Assembly (NCBI GenBank): GCA_049999805.1
Contig: JBNGIO010006220.1
Span: forward strand, 43,949-64,581
Origin: Folioceros fuciformis
Lineage: Eukaryota > Anthocerotophyta > Anthocerotopsida > Anthocerotales
Direction of reading: 5' to 3'
DNA length: 20,633 bases
Position 1 is the first letter of the stretch. Each line of letters begins with the position of its first letter. The position numbers and the translations under genes are program-made. This document shows positions 1-7,588 of the stretch, piece after piece. The notes beneath the pieces are model-generated. The model was not told the DNA's origin and searched no databases. It saw only the letters and a program-made list of their open reading frames with translations.

Positions 1-745
1 TACATAATGTTCTTGATGGATGAAGAAAGAGTGGTCCTCCTTGTTGTGTTCGAACTGTACCCCTAGTGCATACCATAGGGGTCCCATGTCTACAACTCAT
101 ACTCCTTTGACAGTAGGTCTCTCACATACTTGATAATCTCGGGACTGTCTCCAAAAACGAAGTTGTCGTTGACATACAGTGTAACTATCGCGAATTTTTC
201 CTTTGTTCTCAGGATGTAGACGCTGGTATCGGAGATGAGGGGAATGAAACCGCACTTCTTCAAGTATGTGTCCACAGTTTTGTTCCATACTTGTGCAGAT
301 TGCTTAAGTCCGTAAATAGACTTGAGTAGTTTGCACACTTTTCTGCTGTCCTTGATGAAGCCTGGTGGTTGAAGCATATAGATATCTTTGTGTAGTGTGT
401 CATACAAGAATGCCGTTTTTACATCTACCAGGTGGATGTGCAGGTGATGATGGGCTGCAAAGGCTAGCAGTATCCTGATTGAGGTTGCCTTCACCACAGG
501 GCTGAACAGCCTGTTCTCCTCATAATCATAACCTGGTACCTGGGTGAAGCCACGGGCTACCAGCCTGGACTTGTATCTTGAAACAATCCCATCGGCGTTG
601 AGTTTTCTTCTGAAGGTCCATTTACAAGAGATTGGTTTGCATCCAGCAGGCAGGTTAGTGAGCTTCCAAGTATTACTGGTTATTAAGGAGTCGTATTCAG
701 ACTAGACAGATGCCTTCCACTTGGGTGTACTAAGAGCTTCTTCTT
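1..745 (-). pseudogene. Ty1/copia reverse transcriptase, N-terminal half (element A)
   Basis: Read leftward, this is the start of a copia RT (RVT_2 family), the polymerase that copies element RNA into DNA in virus-like particles. Landmarks in order: EALSTPKWKASV, EYDSL, NTWKL, a KW..K block, RYKSRLVARGF, FSPVVK, the DVKTAFL block, IYMLQPPGF, YGLKQSAQVW, and YVND at 165-176 where the family has YVDD. One stop (TAG, 702-704) lies upstream. At about 90-94 a one-base loss closes the frame with TAG, and the next frame continues the homology (VDMGPLWYALGV) to the window edge. The block before FSPVVK carries a few extra residues compared with the usual ETFSPVVK. The missing catalytic Asp, stop and frameshift make it inactive. 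The 3' part and RNase H lie outside the window. Family call is firm; linkage to the integrase at 1018-1688 is inferred from strand and order. Confidence 0.9.
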
Positions 746-766
746 ATATATATATATATATATATA
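745..766. repeat. (TA)11 microsatellite
   Basis: Eleven uninterrupted TA units lie between the decayed RT of element A and the primer site of LTR E. It replaces the roughly 250 codons that normally separate integrase from RT in copia, so it marks a deletion or insertion junction. Confidence 0.95.
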
Positions 767-778
767 CATCTAAACGAT

Positions 779-790
779 GCTCTGATACTA
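779..790 (-). other. Primer-binding site of LTR E
   Basis: On the minus strand this reads TAGTATCAGAGC, one base away from TGGTATCAGAGC, the plant copia site that pairs with the 3' end of initiator tRNA-Met. It directly follows the 3' end of LTR E. Confidence 0.8.
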
Positions 791-1017
791 TGTAAATTAA
801 CCTATTAGTAGGAAGTGAGATTTTTGTCTTAAATTACATTCTATTTCTTATATTGAGCATAATGATAAAGTACAAAGGTAGGTGTTTCTTTTATAGGTGC
901 CCGGGGCACCTCTTTGCTAGGGGTGTGACCGTTCGGGGGTATAGTGGGATTAACCTAACTTGAACTGACTACTAACTGGGGTTATGGGTTACTTAGCAGA
1001 AGAAACTGTTTCTAACA
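791..1017 (-). repeat. Copia-type LTR (LTR E, 227 bp)
   Basis: In element orientation it starts TGTTAGAAACAG and ends TTTACA, the usual TG...CA termini, and a tRNA-Met primer site follows at once. A TATA box, TATAAAAG, lies at 888-895 on the minus strand. Just upstream of it is a perfect inverted repeat GGTGCC-CGG-GGCACC at 896-910. No second copy of this LTR is visible in the window. The 15-bp string CCCTAGCAAAGAGGT also occurs near 4287 on the plus strand, the only other trace of similar sequence. Confidence 0.8.
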
Positions 1018-1688
1018 ATCTAGTAGGGCAATGGTAAGGTGGCCTGATGCAGCAAGGAGGAAACCATCTCCTGCAACGTCATTTTGCTGTGGTGTATACA
1101 CAACAGTGAGTTATCGCCCAATACCCTCCTCTGCACAGTATGTCTGAAATTTGTTAGATGTGAATTCTCCTCCGTTATTTGATCGGAGGGTCTTAAGCTG
1201 TTTTCTTATCCATCTCTCAACAAATTTTAAGTAAGTTTTGAATTGAGAGAAGGCTTCACTCTTGGCCTTCAAGATATAAGCCATGACAAATATGGTCTTG
1301 TCATCAGCGAAGGTTAGGAGATACTTGCCACCACCTATTGAAGGCTGTGACAATGGCCCACAAATGTCAGAGTGGACTAATTTGAGGACATCAGAAGCTC
1401 TGTGTGGACTCCTGTTTTTGAAGGCTGCTTGGTGACGCTTGGATAACACACAAGCTTCACACAGGGGTAAGATAGGAAGAGTGCCAATCTTTCCATCATA
1501 GTATACGTCACTGGTAGCAAGTTTTGGCAGCTTAGCACCATATGGATTACCTAACCTATTGTGCCATAATATGGCTTTGTCTGTTTGATGTGAAGGTGAG
1601 AGGTCACCTTGTGACGTCAAGTGGGACTGCATAGGAATACTGTGCAAGTGAAGTCGTAAAAGATCATGGTTAGAGGATCCATAAGCTA
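1018..1688 (-). pseudogene. Copia integrase, truncated (element A)
   Basis: Integrase joins element cDNA to host DNA. In order on the minus strand: the GAG pre-integrase zinc region (LWHNRLGNP, then CEACVLSKRH, giving the HHCC pattern), the first core Asp in LVHSDICGP, the GGGKYLLTFADD block, and RSNNGGEF where RTDNGGEF is expected, so the second catalytic Asp is Asn. A stop (TAA, 1111-1113) follows EEGIGR. The homology continues as VYTPQQN, then in another frame as LLHQATLPLPY up to 1018, where LTR E interrupts it. A frameshift near 1690-1700 separates it from the protease. The C-terminal third of integrase is missing. Confidence 0.9.
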
Positions 1689-2215
1689 AGACCTTCGATG
1701 ATCAAATGCATCTAGGATCTGACACTCTGTAGGGGTAAACAAAATGTGACTGTTGTTGTCTCTATTTAATTGCCTGACAGAAATGAGGTTCTTGGTCATT
1801 CCAGGCACATAGTAAACATTGGTGAGGGACAATTTTAGCCCTGAAGGAAGAGGAAGGAACACTGTGCCCTTACCTGGAGATACCAATGCCCTGTCATCAC
1901 CTAAATAGACAAACTGATCGTTTACTTGCCTGTAGGTGGCTAAGACACTTCTATCAAAGCAAATGTGTGTTGTTGCACTTGTGTCTAAGTACCACTCTTG
2001 AAATGGTCTAGACTCTGCTATTGCAGATAAGCATGTGGGAAAGACTAGAGGTTGAGTAAACTCCCTTACCCCTACTGTCAGGGCGGAAGGGGAGGATTGC
2101 TTCTTTACCACGACGTGTGTTTCAGCATTCACATTGCCCTTCTTGCGAGGTATGCCAGCCTGCTTTTTACGACACTCATTTCCCAATGGCTGGGAATTTT
2201 GCACCAGTTGCATTT
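1689..2215 (-). pseudogene. Copia protease region (element A)
   Basis: This follows gag after a frameshift inside the zinc knuckle (NECRKKQ resumes the homology). The aspartic protease that matures Gag-Pol is recognised by WYLDTSATTHIC, followed by YLGDDRALVSPGKG, VYYVPGMTKNLISV and QLNRDN. The active-site motif of the family is D-(S/T)-G-A; here the Gly is Ser (DTSA). Frame is open from the knuckle to the TAG at 1686-1688, so the protease itself has no stop. It matches the protease of element B in spacing and in the HIC-DRSV stretch. Confidence 0.85.
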
Positions 2216-3040
2216 CTCGGTCTTTTTGGGTTTCTTCTGTGAGGAGGCTCCCGGTGAGCAAAAATACTACACTGTACAGCAGGTGTAGTATTTTTGCCTC
2301 TAGGGTATGGTTTGTTTCCTCTTCCCTTATATGAGGTGTAGAGTGCTTGCTGTTTCCCATGCTTAGGTCCACCTCTTGTGGCTTCTTCTTGAAGAAGAGC
2401 TCCCACTAACTTAGAGAAGGTCATGGGAGGTAGTTTGATCCTGGCAGTAGATGCCAGCTTCTGAGCTTGTGCTTGTGAAGTGTTATACGAAGTCACAAAA
2501 TTCGACCAAGAGGCAGGTAATGAAAGCATTAAATAGAGTGCTAACATATCTTCCTTGATGGCTTCCTGTGTTGTTCCTTCCAACTTAGAAACAAGATGTC
2601 TGAAAGTAGCAATGTGCTTTTACTGAGTCCCCATCTCGCATCCTGCAGAGTTGAAGGTTTTTGAGGGCTGTCATCTGACTGGTTGAATTTCCACCAGAGT
2701 AAAGCTCACGAAGTCTAGACCAGATATGTGATGCAGATACAGCTCTTGAAGTGTGCCTCAACATTTCAGAGGTTAGGCCACACCGTATCATGTACATGGC
2801 TGCGTCATTTCTGACTGTCCATGCCTTGACAATTGCTGCATCATCTGTATCTAACTCATCATCTCCGGTTGTTACATCCCAAAGTCCTTTGTTCTTAAGA
2901 GCACCTTGCATCCTCATCACCCAGATATCGTAATTCTCCCCTCCGAACCTGTCCTTTTCCTTAAACATGTCACTGCTTATGTTATAGGACAATTTGGGTT
3001 TGGTATCTTCGTCACCCGTGTTTGTAGGATTTAACAGACA
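2216..3040 (-). pseudogene. Copia Gag (element A)
   Basis: Gag forms the particle that houses reverse transcription. The minus-strand frame is open from a TAG at 3041-3043; the first ATG is at 2968 (MFKEKDRFGG). The Gag domain (UBN2-like) runs through YDIWVMRMQGALKNKGLW, IWSRLRELYSGGN and LQLCRMRDGDSVKAH. A one-base shift near 2612-2617 moves the reading to ATFRHLVSKLEGTTQ and LPASWSNFV. After a second frame change at the hairpin (2258-2297) comes the zinc knuckle CNWCKIPSHWE. Its last Cys sits one frame away (NECRKK), so a base was lost inside the knuckle. The wording closely parallels Gag of element B (FKEKDR start, LVGALLQEE, CNWC knuckle), so A and B are sister families. No intact product is possible. 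Confidence 0.88.
2258..2297. repeat. Perfect 15-bp inverted repeat inside gag A
   Basis: Arms GCAAAAATACTACAC (2258-2272) and GTGTAGTATTTTTGC (2283-2297) are perfect complements around a 10-nt loop. It sits at a frame change in gag, just before the zinc knuckle. Element B has no such structure at the equivalent place, so it looks like a local inverted duplication rather than an element function. Confidence 0.85.
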
Positions 3041-3146
3041 CTAATGTGTGAAGTTGTAACCTGTGCTGTGCAGGTTAATCACAACAAAGTATCTAGGAAC
3101 AAATGTTAGGAGATGAATGATACCTAGTTCATGAAGACATCAGCAA

Positions 3147-3853
3147 TCACAGAACATAATCAGGGTTAGAAACTCTATGTTGTGCTGCTGTCAATTTGTT
3201 TTCTAATTTTAAATGCCTCATCTTCCACTTATTATATGCGCAGGTGGAGTATAATGAGCAACAATTGGGTGCATCAAATCTGTGACTTCTATTTGTCTTA
3301 TCAGTATGCCTGTATACAACTCTAGAATGAGGGGAATTAGCAAGCATATGTGATTTCGACAAAGTCAACAATTTGAAATTCAGGTGAGAGATTTCTTCTC
3401 TCAGACCTTGAATACCCACACTAGAATCAATAAGGCGTCGCATGATGCTACTATGATTCCTTTCTATGTGGTTTTGGTATGATTCAAGCCTAGTTAGTAA
3501 CGGCGAAATCCCTGTGTCTGATGCAGCATAAGTTGTGAGAAGTCCCCTATGATTGAGGTTACCAACAAAGCTCGCTGCAATCGCACCACTTATGGAATCA
3601 ACTTTCGGGGAAAATAAGGAGCAAAAGTCAAATGTCTCTGACCAAGGTAGAGAGTCTCCACTATTGTATTGAAGGCCTCCTGTAGGTTTCTGCAGAGATT
3701 AGGCGAATCTTGGTTGCGCAACATCCATGTCACAGTGTGCTGATGGATGGACTCCACAAGATTATGCCTGTTTTGATTTCGATTTTGCTACCTCATGTTG
3801 TTGTTTGCACGCTCAACAGGAACGTGCCAGACATTGTTTCCGCCGGTAGCCAT
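3147..3853 (-). pseudogene. Decayed reading frame of unknown family upstream of gag A
   Basis: I do not recognise this protein. The minus strand starts at ATG 3853 (MATGGNNVWHVPVE), meets TAG at 3788-3790, and continues in frame (HNLVESIHQHTVTWMLRNQD). A frameshift near 3700 leads into LQKPTGGLQYNSGD, SLPWSETFDFC and a long open stretch ending at TGA 3147-3149. That stretch includes SISGAIAASFVGNLNHRG, LLTRLESYQNHIERNHSS and IQGLREEISHLNFKLLTL, whose heptad-like leucines suggest coiled coil. The product would be about 235 residues. It ends about 100 bp before the gag frame, on the same strand, so it could be an extra ORF carried by element A, as element B also has one. It could also be an older gene that A landed beside. 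No LTR or primer site is seen to its right before the N gap. Confidence 0.5.
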
Positions 3854-3872
3854 TTGTGCCTGAATTTGTAGA

Positions 3873-3914
3873 AGCTTACAAGTAAAATGCAAATTATATG
3901 CATTTCTGTAAGCT
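3873..3914. repeat. Nested hairpin 1
   Basis: Outer arms AGCTTACA (3873-3880) and TGTAAGCT (3907-3914) enclose inner arms AAATGCA (3885-3891) and TGCATTT (3899-3905). All are perfect. No transposase or terminal repeat accompanies it. Confidence 0.7.
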
Positions 3915-3956
3915 ATTTTCAATAAATTTCAGAAATCAATATAAAGGATCTGGCAA

Positions 3957-4019
3957 TTGTTCTAGTGTACCTCTGCCAAAATTGCCTAAGGCAATCTGAC
4001 CAGTGATGCACTAGAACAA
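3957..4019. repeat. Nested hairpin 2
   Basis: Arms TTGTTCTAGTG (3957-3967) and CACTAGAACAA (4009-4019) are perfect 11-bp complements. Centred between them is ATTGCC-TAA-GGCAAT (3981-3995). It lies 43 bp from hairpin 1 and 33 bp from the scaffold gap. Confidence 0.7.
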
Positions 4020-4051
4020 GATCCAGGTTTAGCACATCTCCTTATAAAACA

Positions 4052-4151
4052 NNNNNNNNNNNNNNNNNNNNNNNNNNNNNNNNNNNNNNNNNNNNNNNNN
4101 NNNNNNNNNNNNNNNNNNNNNNNNNNNNNNNNNNNNNNNNNNNNNNNNNNN
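4052..4151. other. Scaffold gap, 100 N
   Basis: Exactly 100 undetermined bases, the conventional placeholder for a gap of unknown size. What joins the two sides is not known. Confidence 0.99.
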
Positions 4152-4920
4152 AAGAAATTACATGTAGATGTAGATTTATTATAAAAATAACATTGCATAT
4201 ATTCAAGAAAAGAGAGTAAGTAAAACATTGAAACTTAAACTTAACTATTCATGAATGGGTGTGACTATTCATAATAGTCGTAACCCTAGCAAAGAGGTAA
4301 GACATTTTAAACTATACACACAATATGAAACTGGATATAATATAACCCTAATCTCATAATGCCAACATCGATACTCCTTCAATTATGATGCTGGCTAGTG
4401 TCATGACTTAGAAAGTCCGTTAGAGTTTTGCATATGTGTGAACTTGTTGTGCAGATTGGTACTACATAAGTTGATCACTCATGGCAAATATGTGCATGGA
4501 AAGAGTAAATCTCTTGCGCTTTGACTAAAGAGACAGTTAACGGAGGAAAAGTTCTTAAAGAGAACAATTGGAGAGTACGCTTTTTGGCGGTTAACTTTGT
4601 GCACAGTTTATACCGGTTTAGGAATGTCCATCCAGGTGGTTGGTAACAGAATGGTGTGAGTATATAGTGATCAAGTAAGAATGATTGGACATTCTTTTGA
4701 TAATTCGCTTAGAAAGCTTGACAAAAAGGGAATGCACTAAGTGCTTTGGACCATTCGATTGCAATTGAAAAGCTGGTAGCGAACTGAACAATTGAATCAA
4801 AGCTTCTGTGTTACAAATTCTGTTTCCATGTATCATTGCATTTGAAAACGTTGTGATGGCGTGACGCAGAGCATCGTCGAACTGACATCTTAAAACTTGT
4901 CAAGTGATTATGTCACAGCA
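4152..4920. other. AT-rich spacer, no gene seen
   Basis: The reading frames here are short and show no family resemblance on either strand. The one recognisable string is CCCTAGCAAAGAGGT near 4287-4301, shared with the promoter region of LTR E, which may mark an eroded LTR in the opposite orientation. I see no primer site or terminal repeats to confirm it. Confidence 0.6.
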
Positions 4921-5016
4921 AGGGAGGAGTAGTAGAGGAAAGCTACTCCTTTCATCGATGTCGTGTACAGCAAACCACCAAAGGGTGGAAGGATGGCCAA
5001 TAGCCTTGGTGTGCAC
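4921..5016. repeat. 96-bp direct repeat, copy 1
   Basis: It starts AGGGAGGAGTAG and ends TGTGCAC. It matches 5083-5178 over its whole 96 bp with 10 substitutions and no indel. The start includes a short hairpin, GGAGTAG...CTACTCC. Sequence continues past this copy with GATGGGGAGG. Confidence 0.9.
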
Positions 5017-5082
5017 GATGGGGAGGAAGCACTCAAGGGGAGGCATCTAAGAATTATAAGCGTGATCACTTTACTCATATCG

Positions 5083-5178
5083 AGGGAGGAGAAGTAGAGG
5101 AAAGCTACTCCTTTTGTCGATCTCGTGTGCAGTAAACCACCAAAGAGTGGAAGGATGACCAGTAGCCTTGATGTGCAC
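5083..5178. repeat. 96-bp direct repeat, copy 2
   Basis: Second copy of the repeat at 4921-5016, 162 bp downstream. It ends in TGTGCAC exactly one base before LTR C starts with TGTTAGG. This suggests element C inserted into the second repeat unit and that its continuation lies beyond the element or was lost. Confidence 0.9.
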
Positions 5179-5373
5179 TGTTAGGAACCCTAAATACCAA
5201 CCCCTTTTTAAATACATTAGGGTTAGATAGCCTTATATGCAGTTATAACCGTAAGATACATTACATGTACATTCCTCCTTGTAAATAACTGTAACTCATT
5301 CATTCTTCATCGATGTGACCTTGAGTTCCAGACGTGCACTAGCGCTATCAGGCAACCATGTCATATCGCTTTA
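5179..5373 (+). repeat. Copia-type 5' LTR (LTR C, 195 bp)
   Basis: It starts TGTTAGGAACCC and ends CGCTTTA, with a perfect tRNA-Met primer site immediately after. It contains telo-box-like strings (ACCCTAA, TTAGGGTTA). The 3' terminal dinucleotide appears to be TA rather than CA, as in LTR B. No second copy is present in the window, so boundaries rest on the TGTT start and the primer site. Confidence 0.75.
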
Positions 5374-5385
5374 TGGTATCAGAGC
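5374..5385 (+). other. Primer-binding site of element C
   Basis: TGGTATCAGAGC, perfect match to the plant copia initiator-tRNA-Met primer site, directly after LTR C and 26 bp before the first ATG of the C reading frame. Confidence 0.9.
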
Positions 5386-5411
5386 CTGGTTCTAATTAAA
5401 TGCATTTCCTC

Positions 5412-6963
5412 ATGAGTGGAAATCCCAAAAATCAAAGAAAAAGAACTCAAAACGCCGAAACATCGGGTTCTGACACAATCAGCAGATAGAGGAGGTGTAA
5501 GTCGCAGAATTCCCATCTCCACGCTCAGGAGGGAATTCATTTGTGATGACTGTCGAGAGGAAGAGTGCTTATCTTCAAGCTCTTATCTTGCACCTCCCTC
5601 TCGTCTGCGTGAGTGCATCCAAGGCCTATCCCGCACAAACAAGAGAAACTTCACACATACCCGGTTAGGCGATCCTGTGAGACACAGATTGGCGAGCAGC
5701 GGCGATTTGCAACCACTTGTTGACAAGGTCAACCTACTTCAGGACTTTTTCGATGAACTCAGCGAGGTCATCTGGCAGATTCATGTCACTTGTCTCACAC
5801 ACAGGGTGATCAAATCCAACAGGATGAAGAAGAAATCGCCGCCGCACCAAATTTCGCGTTGCCTCATCTAACCATTCGTTTGCAAGAATGCAACCTAACT
5901 TAGATGAAGACGACGACGACCTTGATTTCAGTGCCGTTGGGATTGTGACTCCTTCTCGCCAGCCCCTACCACTTGATGCTGGTGAAGCTACTTCTGAAGA
6001 GGAGCCGCAAGTCATATCCCCAGGGCGAGAACAATGAAGACCTAATCCACCAACAGATGATCACATCCAACTTGGAGTTTCGGCTTTCTCTGGATTGACT
6101 GGAACGCCAGGCTCATCATCAACAGGTCTTCACAACAGCTTTTCACAAGCACTACAAGGTGGTGCAACCTCGACAACAGCGACGGCAATGGTCGTTTCTC
6201 AGCAACAACAATCGAGAGCGATTCCTGGTCAAGGAACATGCAACCCTATTCCAAATCCAGTGGCAAATCTTCCCACTATGGCTCAACCTATTGCACCACT
6301 TCTTGGTTCCTTGAAGTGATTTCAAGGACTGTGACTGATTTAATGGCACGGATTATTCTGTATGGGCTATGAGGTTGAAGCAAATTCTGGAGGAGAATGA
6401 GTTGATGGGAGTTGTTGATGGCTCTGAGCAATCACCAGCGCCAACCCCACTGAATGTTGACGATGTCCTAGCTTGGAAGCGGAAGGACAAACGTGCACGT
6501 TCAATCATCATTGCTTCACTAGATAGGATGATGATGCCTCACATGATTGATGCAGACACCTATGCAGCAGTTTGGAGTAACTTCACCAGGATATAAAAGG
6601 ACAAGAGTTTTGCCTCACAGATTCATTCATTCTGAGATTTTTTCTATCAGCGGATCAAGGAGACGGATTCGGTGAAGTCTTATATCAACAAATTCAGAAC
6701 TGCTCGTGCCAACCTAGCTTACAGTGGCACTACACATGGAGGTTCAAGCATCGACGGGTTTGCTCGCCTTCTTACCAGATAGTTATGCTCTTTTTGCTAA
6801 CTCTCTGCACGCAATTATTGCAGCAGCTGTACAGGCTACTGGAGTAGGGAATGTTCCTAACACATCATTAAAAGACGTTTTTGATGCACTGCTTGTGGAG
6901 GAACATACATGTGGATTGTCCAAGACAAAGGGTTCTCTATTTCAGTTAGTTGTAAATTGTTGA
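5412..6963 (+). pseudogene. Copia Gag, frame-broken and truncated (element C)
   Basis: After ATG 5412 a short frame (MSGNPKNQRKRTQ...) meets TAG at 5487-5489. A second frame is open from 5416 to about 5830, but its coding status is unsure. From about 5830 a third frame carries an acidic then Q/S/T/P-rich segment (MQPNLDEDDDDLDF, VSQQQQSR) with TGA at 6035-6037. The typical Gag start NGTDYSVWAMRLKQ appears near 6340, followed by ELMGVVDGSEQSP, DVLAWKRKDKRARS and, past TAA and TGA codons, FFYQRIKETDSVKSYINKF and RTARANLAYSG. A frameshift near 6755 leads to LLAFLPDSYALFANSL and DVFDALLVEEHT, the usual place just before the zinc knuckle. Homology then stops near 6940-6960. No protease, integrase or RT follows. 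The long low-complexity N-terminal region before the UBN2-like part is unusual. Confidence 0.82.
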
Positions 6964-7170
6964 GCAGTAGGAAATGTCTGATCTGCCCATATTACTGAAT
7001 TGTGCAGATGAATTGGAGCCAAATGGTTCTGAATTATACGAATTTGTGAATGCTTTCAAGAATTCCACCCGCTCTTCTTGCTAGCCTGGAGATAGAAGTT
7101 TCTTGAAGTACAGCCGCTCAAACTCCTCTCCAAAACACTCCAATTCAGATATAGGTTGTTGCTCGGCCAT
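6946..7170 (-). pseudogene. Start of an ORF of element D (probable Gag N-terminus)
   Basis: On the minus strand, 200 bp downstream of a primer site, an ATG at 7170 opens MAEQQPISELECFGEEF and ERLYFKKLLSPG. The frame meets TAG at 7081-7083 and resumes as QEERVEFLKAFTNSYNSEPF, ending at TAA 6946-6948. Position and composition fit the beginning of a Gag, but I see no conserved Gag motif. Its end overlaps the end of Gag C on the other strand, so the true junction of the two elements is somewhere in 6940-6960. The plus strand of 6974-7080 also has an open frame, so the strand choice rests on the LTR/PBS context. Confidence 0.45.
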
Positions 7171-7370
7171 CCTATTCCTAGCAGTGGCTGGCCACACCTA
7201 CCCGCAAGCGCCCTTTCGAGGCATATTGCCTTAACCACATCGAACCACGCACATTCTGCTCACTTGCCTAAAGAAAACATTTTTAAGAATCAAGAATTGA
7301 AATGTATTTTGGCAATTATGTAAAGATGATTCATTTAATCATCAGTTTGAGCAGGGCACGGGAATCGACT

Positions 7371-7382
7371 GCTCTGATACCA
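7371..7382 (-). other. Primer-binding site of element D
   Basis: GCTCTGATACCA on the plus strand, that is TGGTATCAGAGC on the minus strand: a perfect tRNA-Met primer site directly following LTR D. Confidence 0.88.
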
Positions 7383-7548
7383 TGAAAACTTTATCGTACA
7401 CACAATAAACCACAAGCATGCACACAAAGAGTGTTCGATTAAGAACAAAGTTCACTATACATATGCCATTAGCACAAGCAGTTGTAACTGCTATGAACAA
7501 CCTAACTACCTAAGGCATAACCCTAAGAGTATAGGCAATGTATTAACA
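7383..7548 (-). repeat. Copia-type 5' LTR (LTR D, about 166 bp)
   Basis: In element orientation it ends GTTTTCA beside the primer site and most likely starts TGTTAATACATTG at 7548. The start is a guess based on the TGTT pattern of the other LTRs here. The LTR could extend further right, where a TATA-like CTATAAGTA lies near 7581-7589. No partner LTR is present. Confidence 0.6.
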
Positions 7549-7588
7549 ACTAATATTTATTTATTTATCAGAAAGAGTGTACTTATAG

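Larger units (their letters stand above)
773..1017 (-). mobile_element. LTR E plus primer site, possible 245-bp insertion in element A
   Basis: The unit is an LTR (791-1017), a primer site (779-790) and six further bases. It is bracketed by the same pentamer, ATCTA, at 768-772 and 1018-1022, the length copia integrase duplicates. Integrase homology of element A runs right up to 1018. This supports an insertion into A, but a 5-bp match can arise by chance. The alternative is that LTR E is the 5' LTR of a separate internally deleted copy whose RT is the segment at 1-745. Confidence 0.5.

Noticed and set aside
3147-3853. Assignment of the unknown ORF to a viral coat or virion-associated protein because of its coiled-coil look
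   Set aside because: Only generic heptad-like leucines are visible. No family-specific motif supports a viral origin.
4278-4310. Eroded copy of LTR E in the plus orientation
   Set aside because: Only one 15-bp string is shared. There are no termini, TATA arrangement or primer site around it.
4618-4836. 72-codon minus-strand frame in the AT-rich spacer
   Set aside because: Short, no motif, composition as expected of non-coding DNA.
6974-7083. Plus-strand frame MSDLPILLNCADELEPNGSE as continuation of element C
   Set aside because: It does not resemble the zinc knuckle or protease that should follow Gag C. The same DNA read on the minus strand continues the frame that starts downstream of the primer site of element D.
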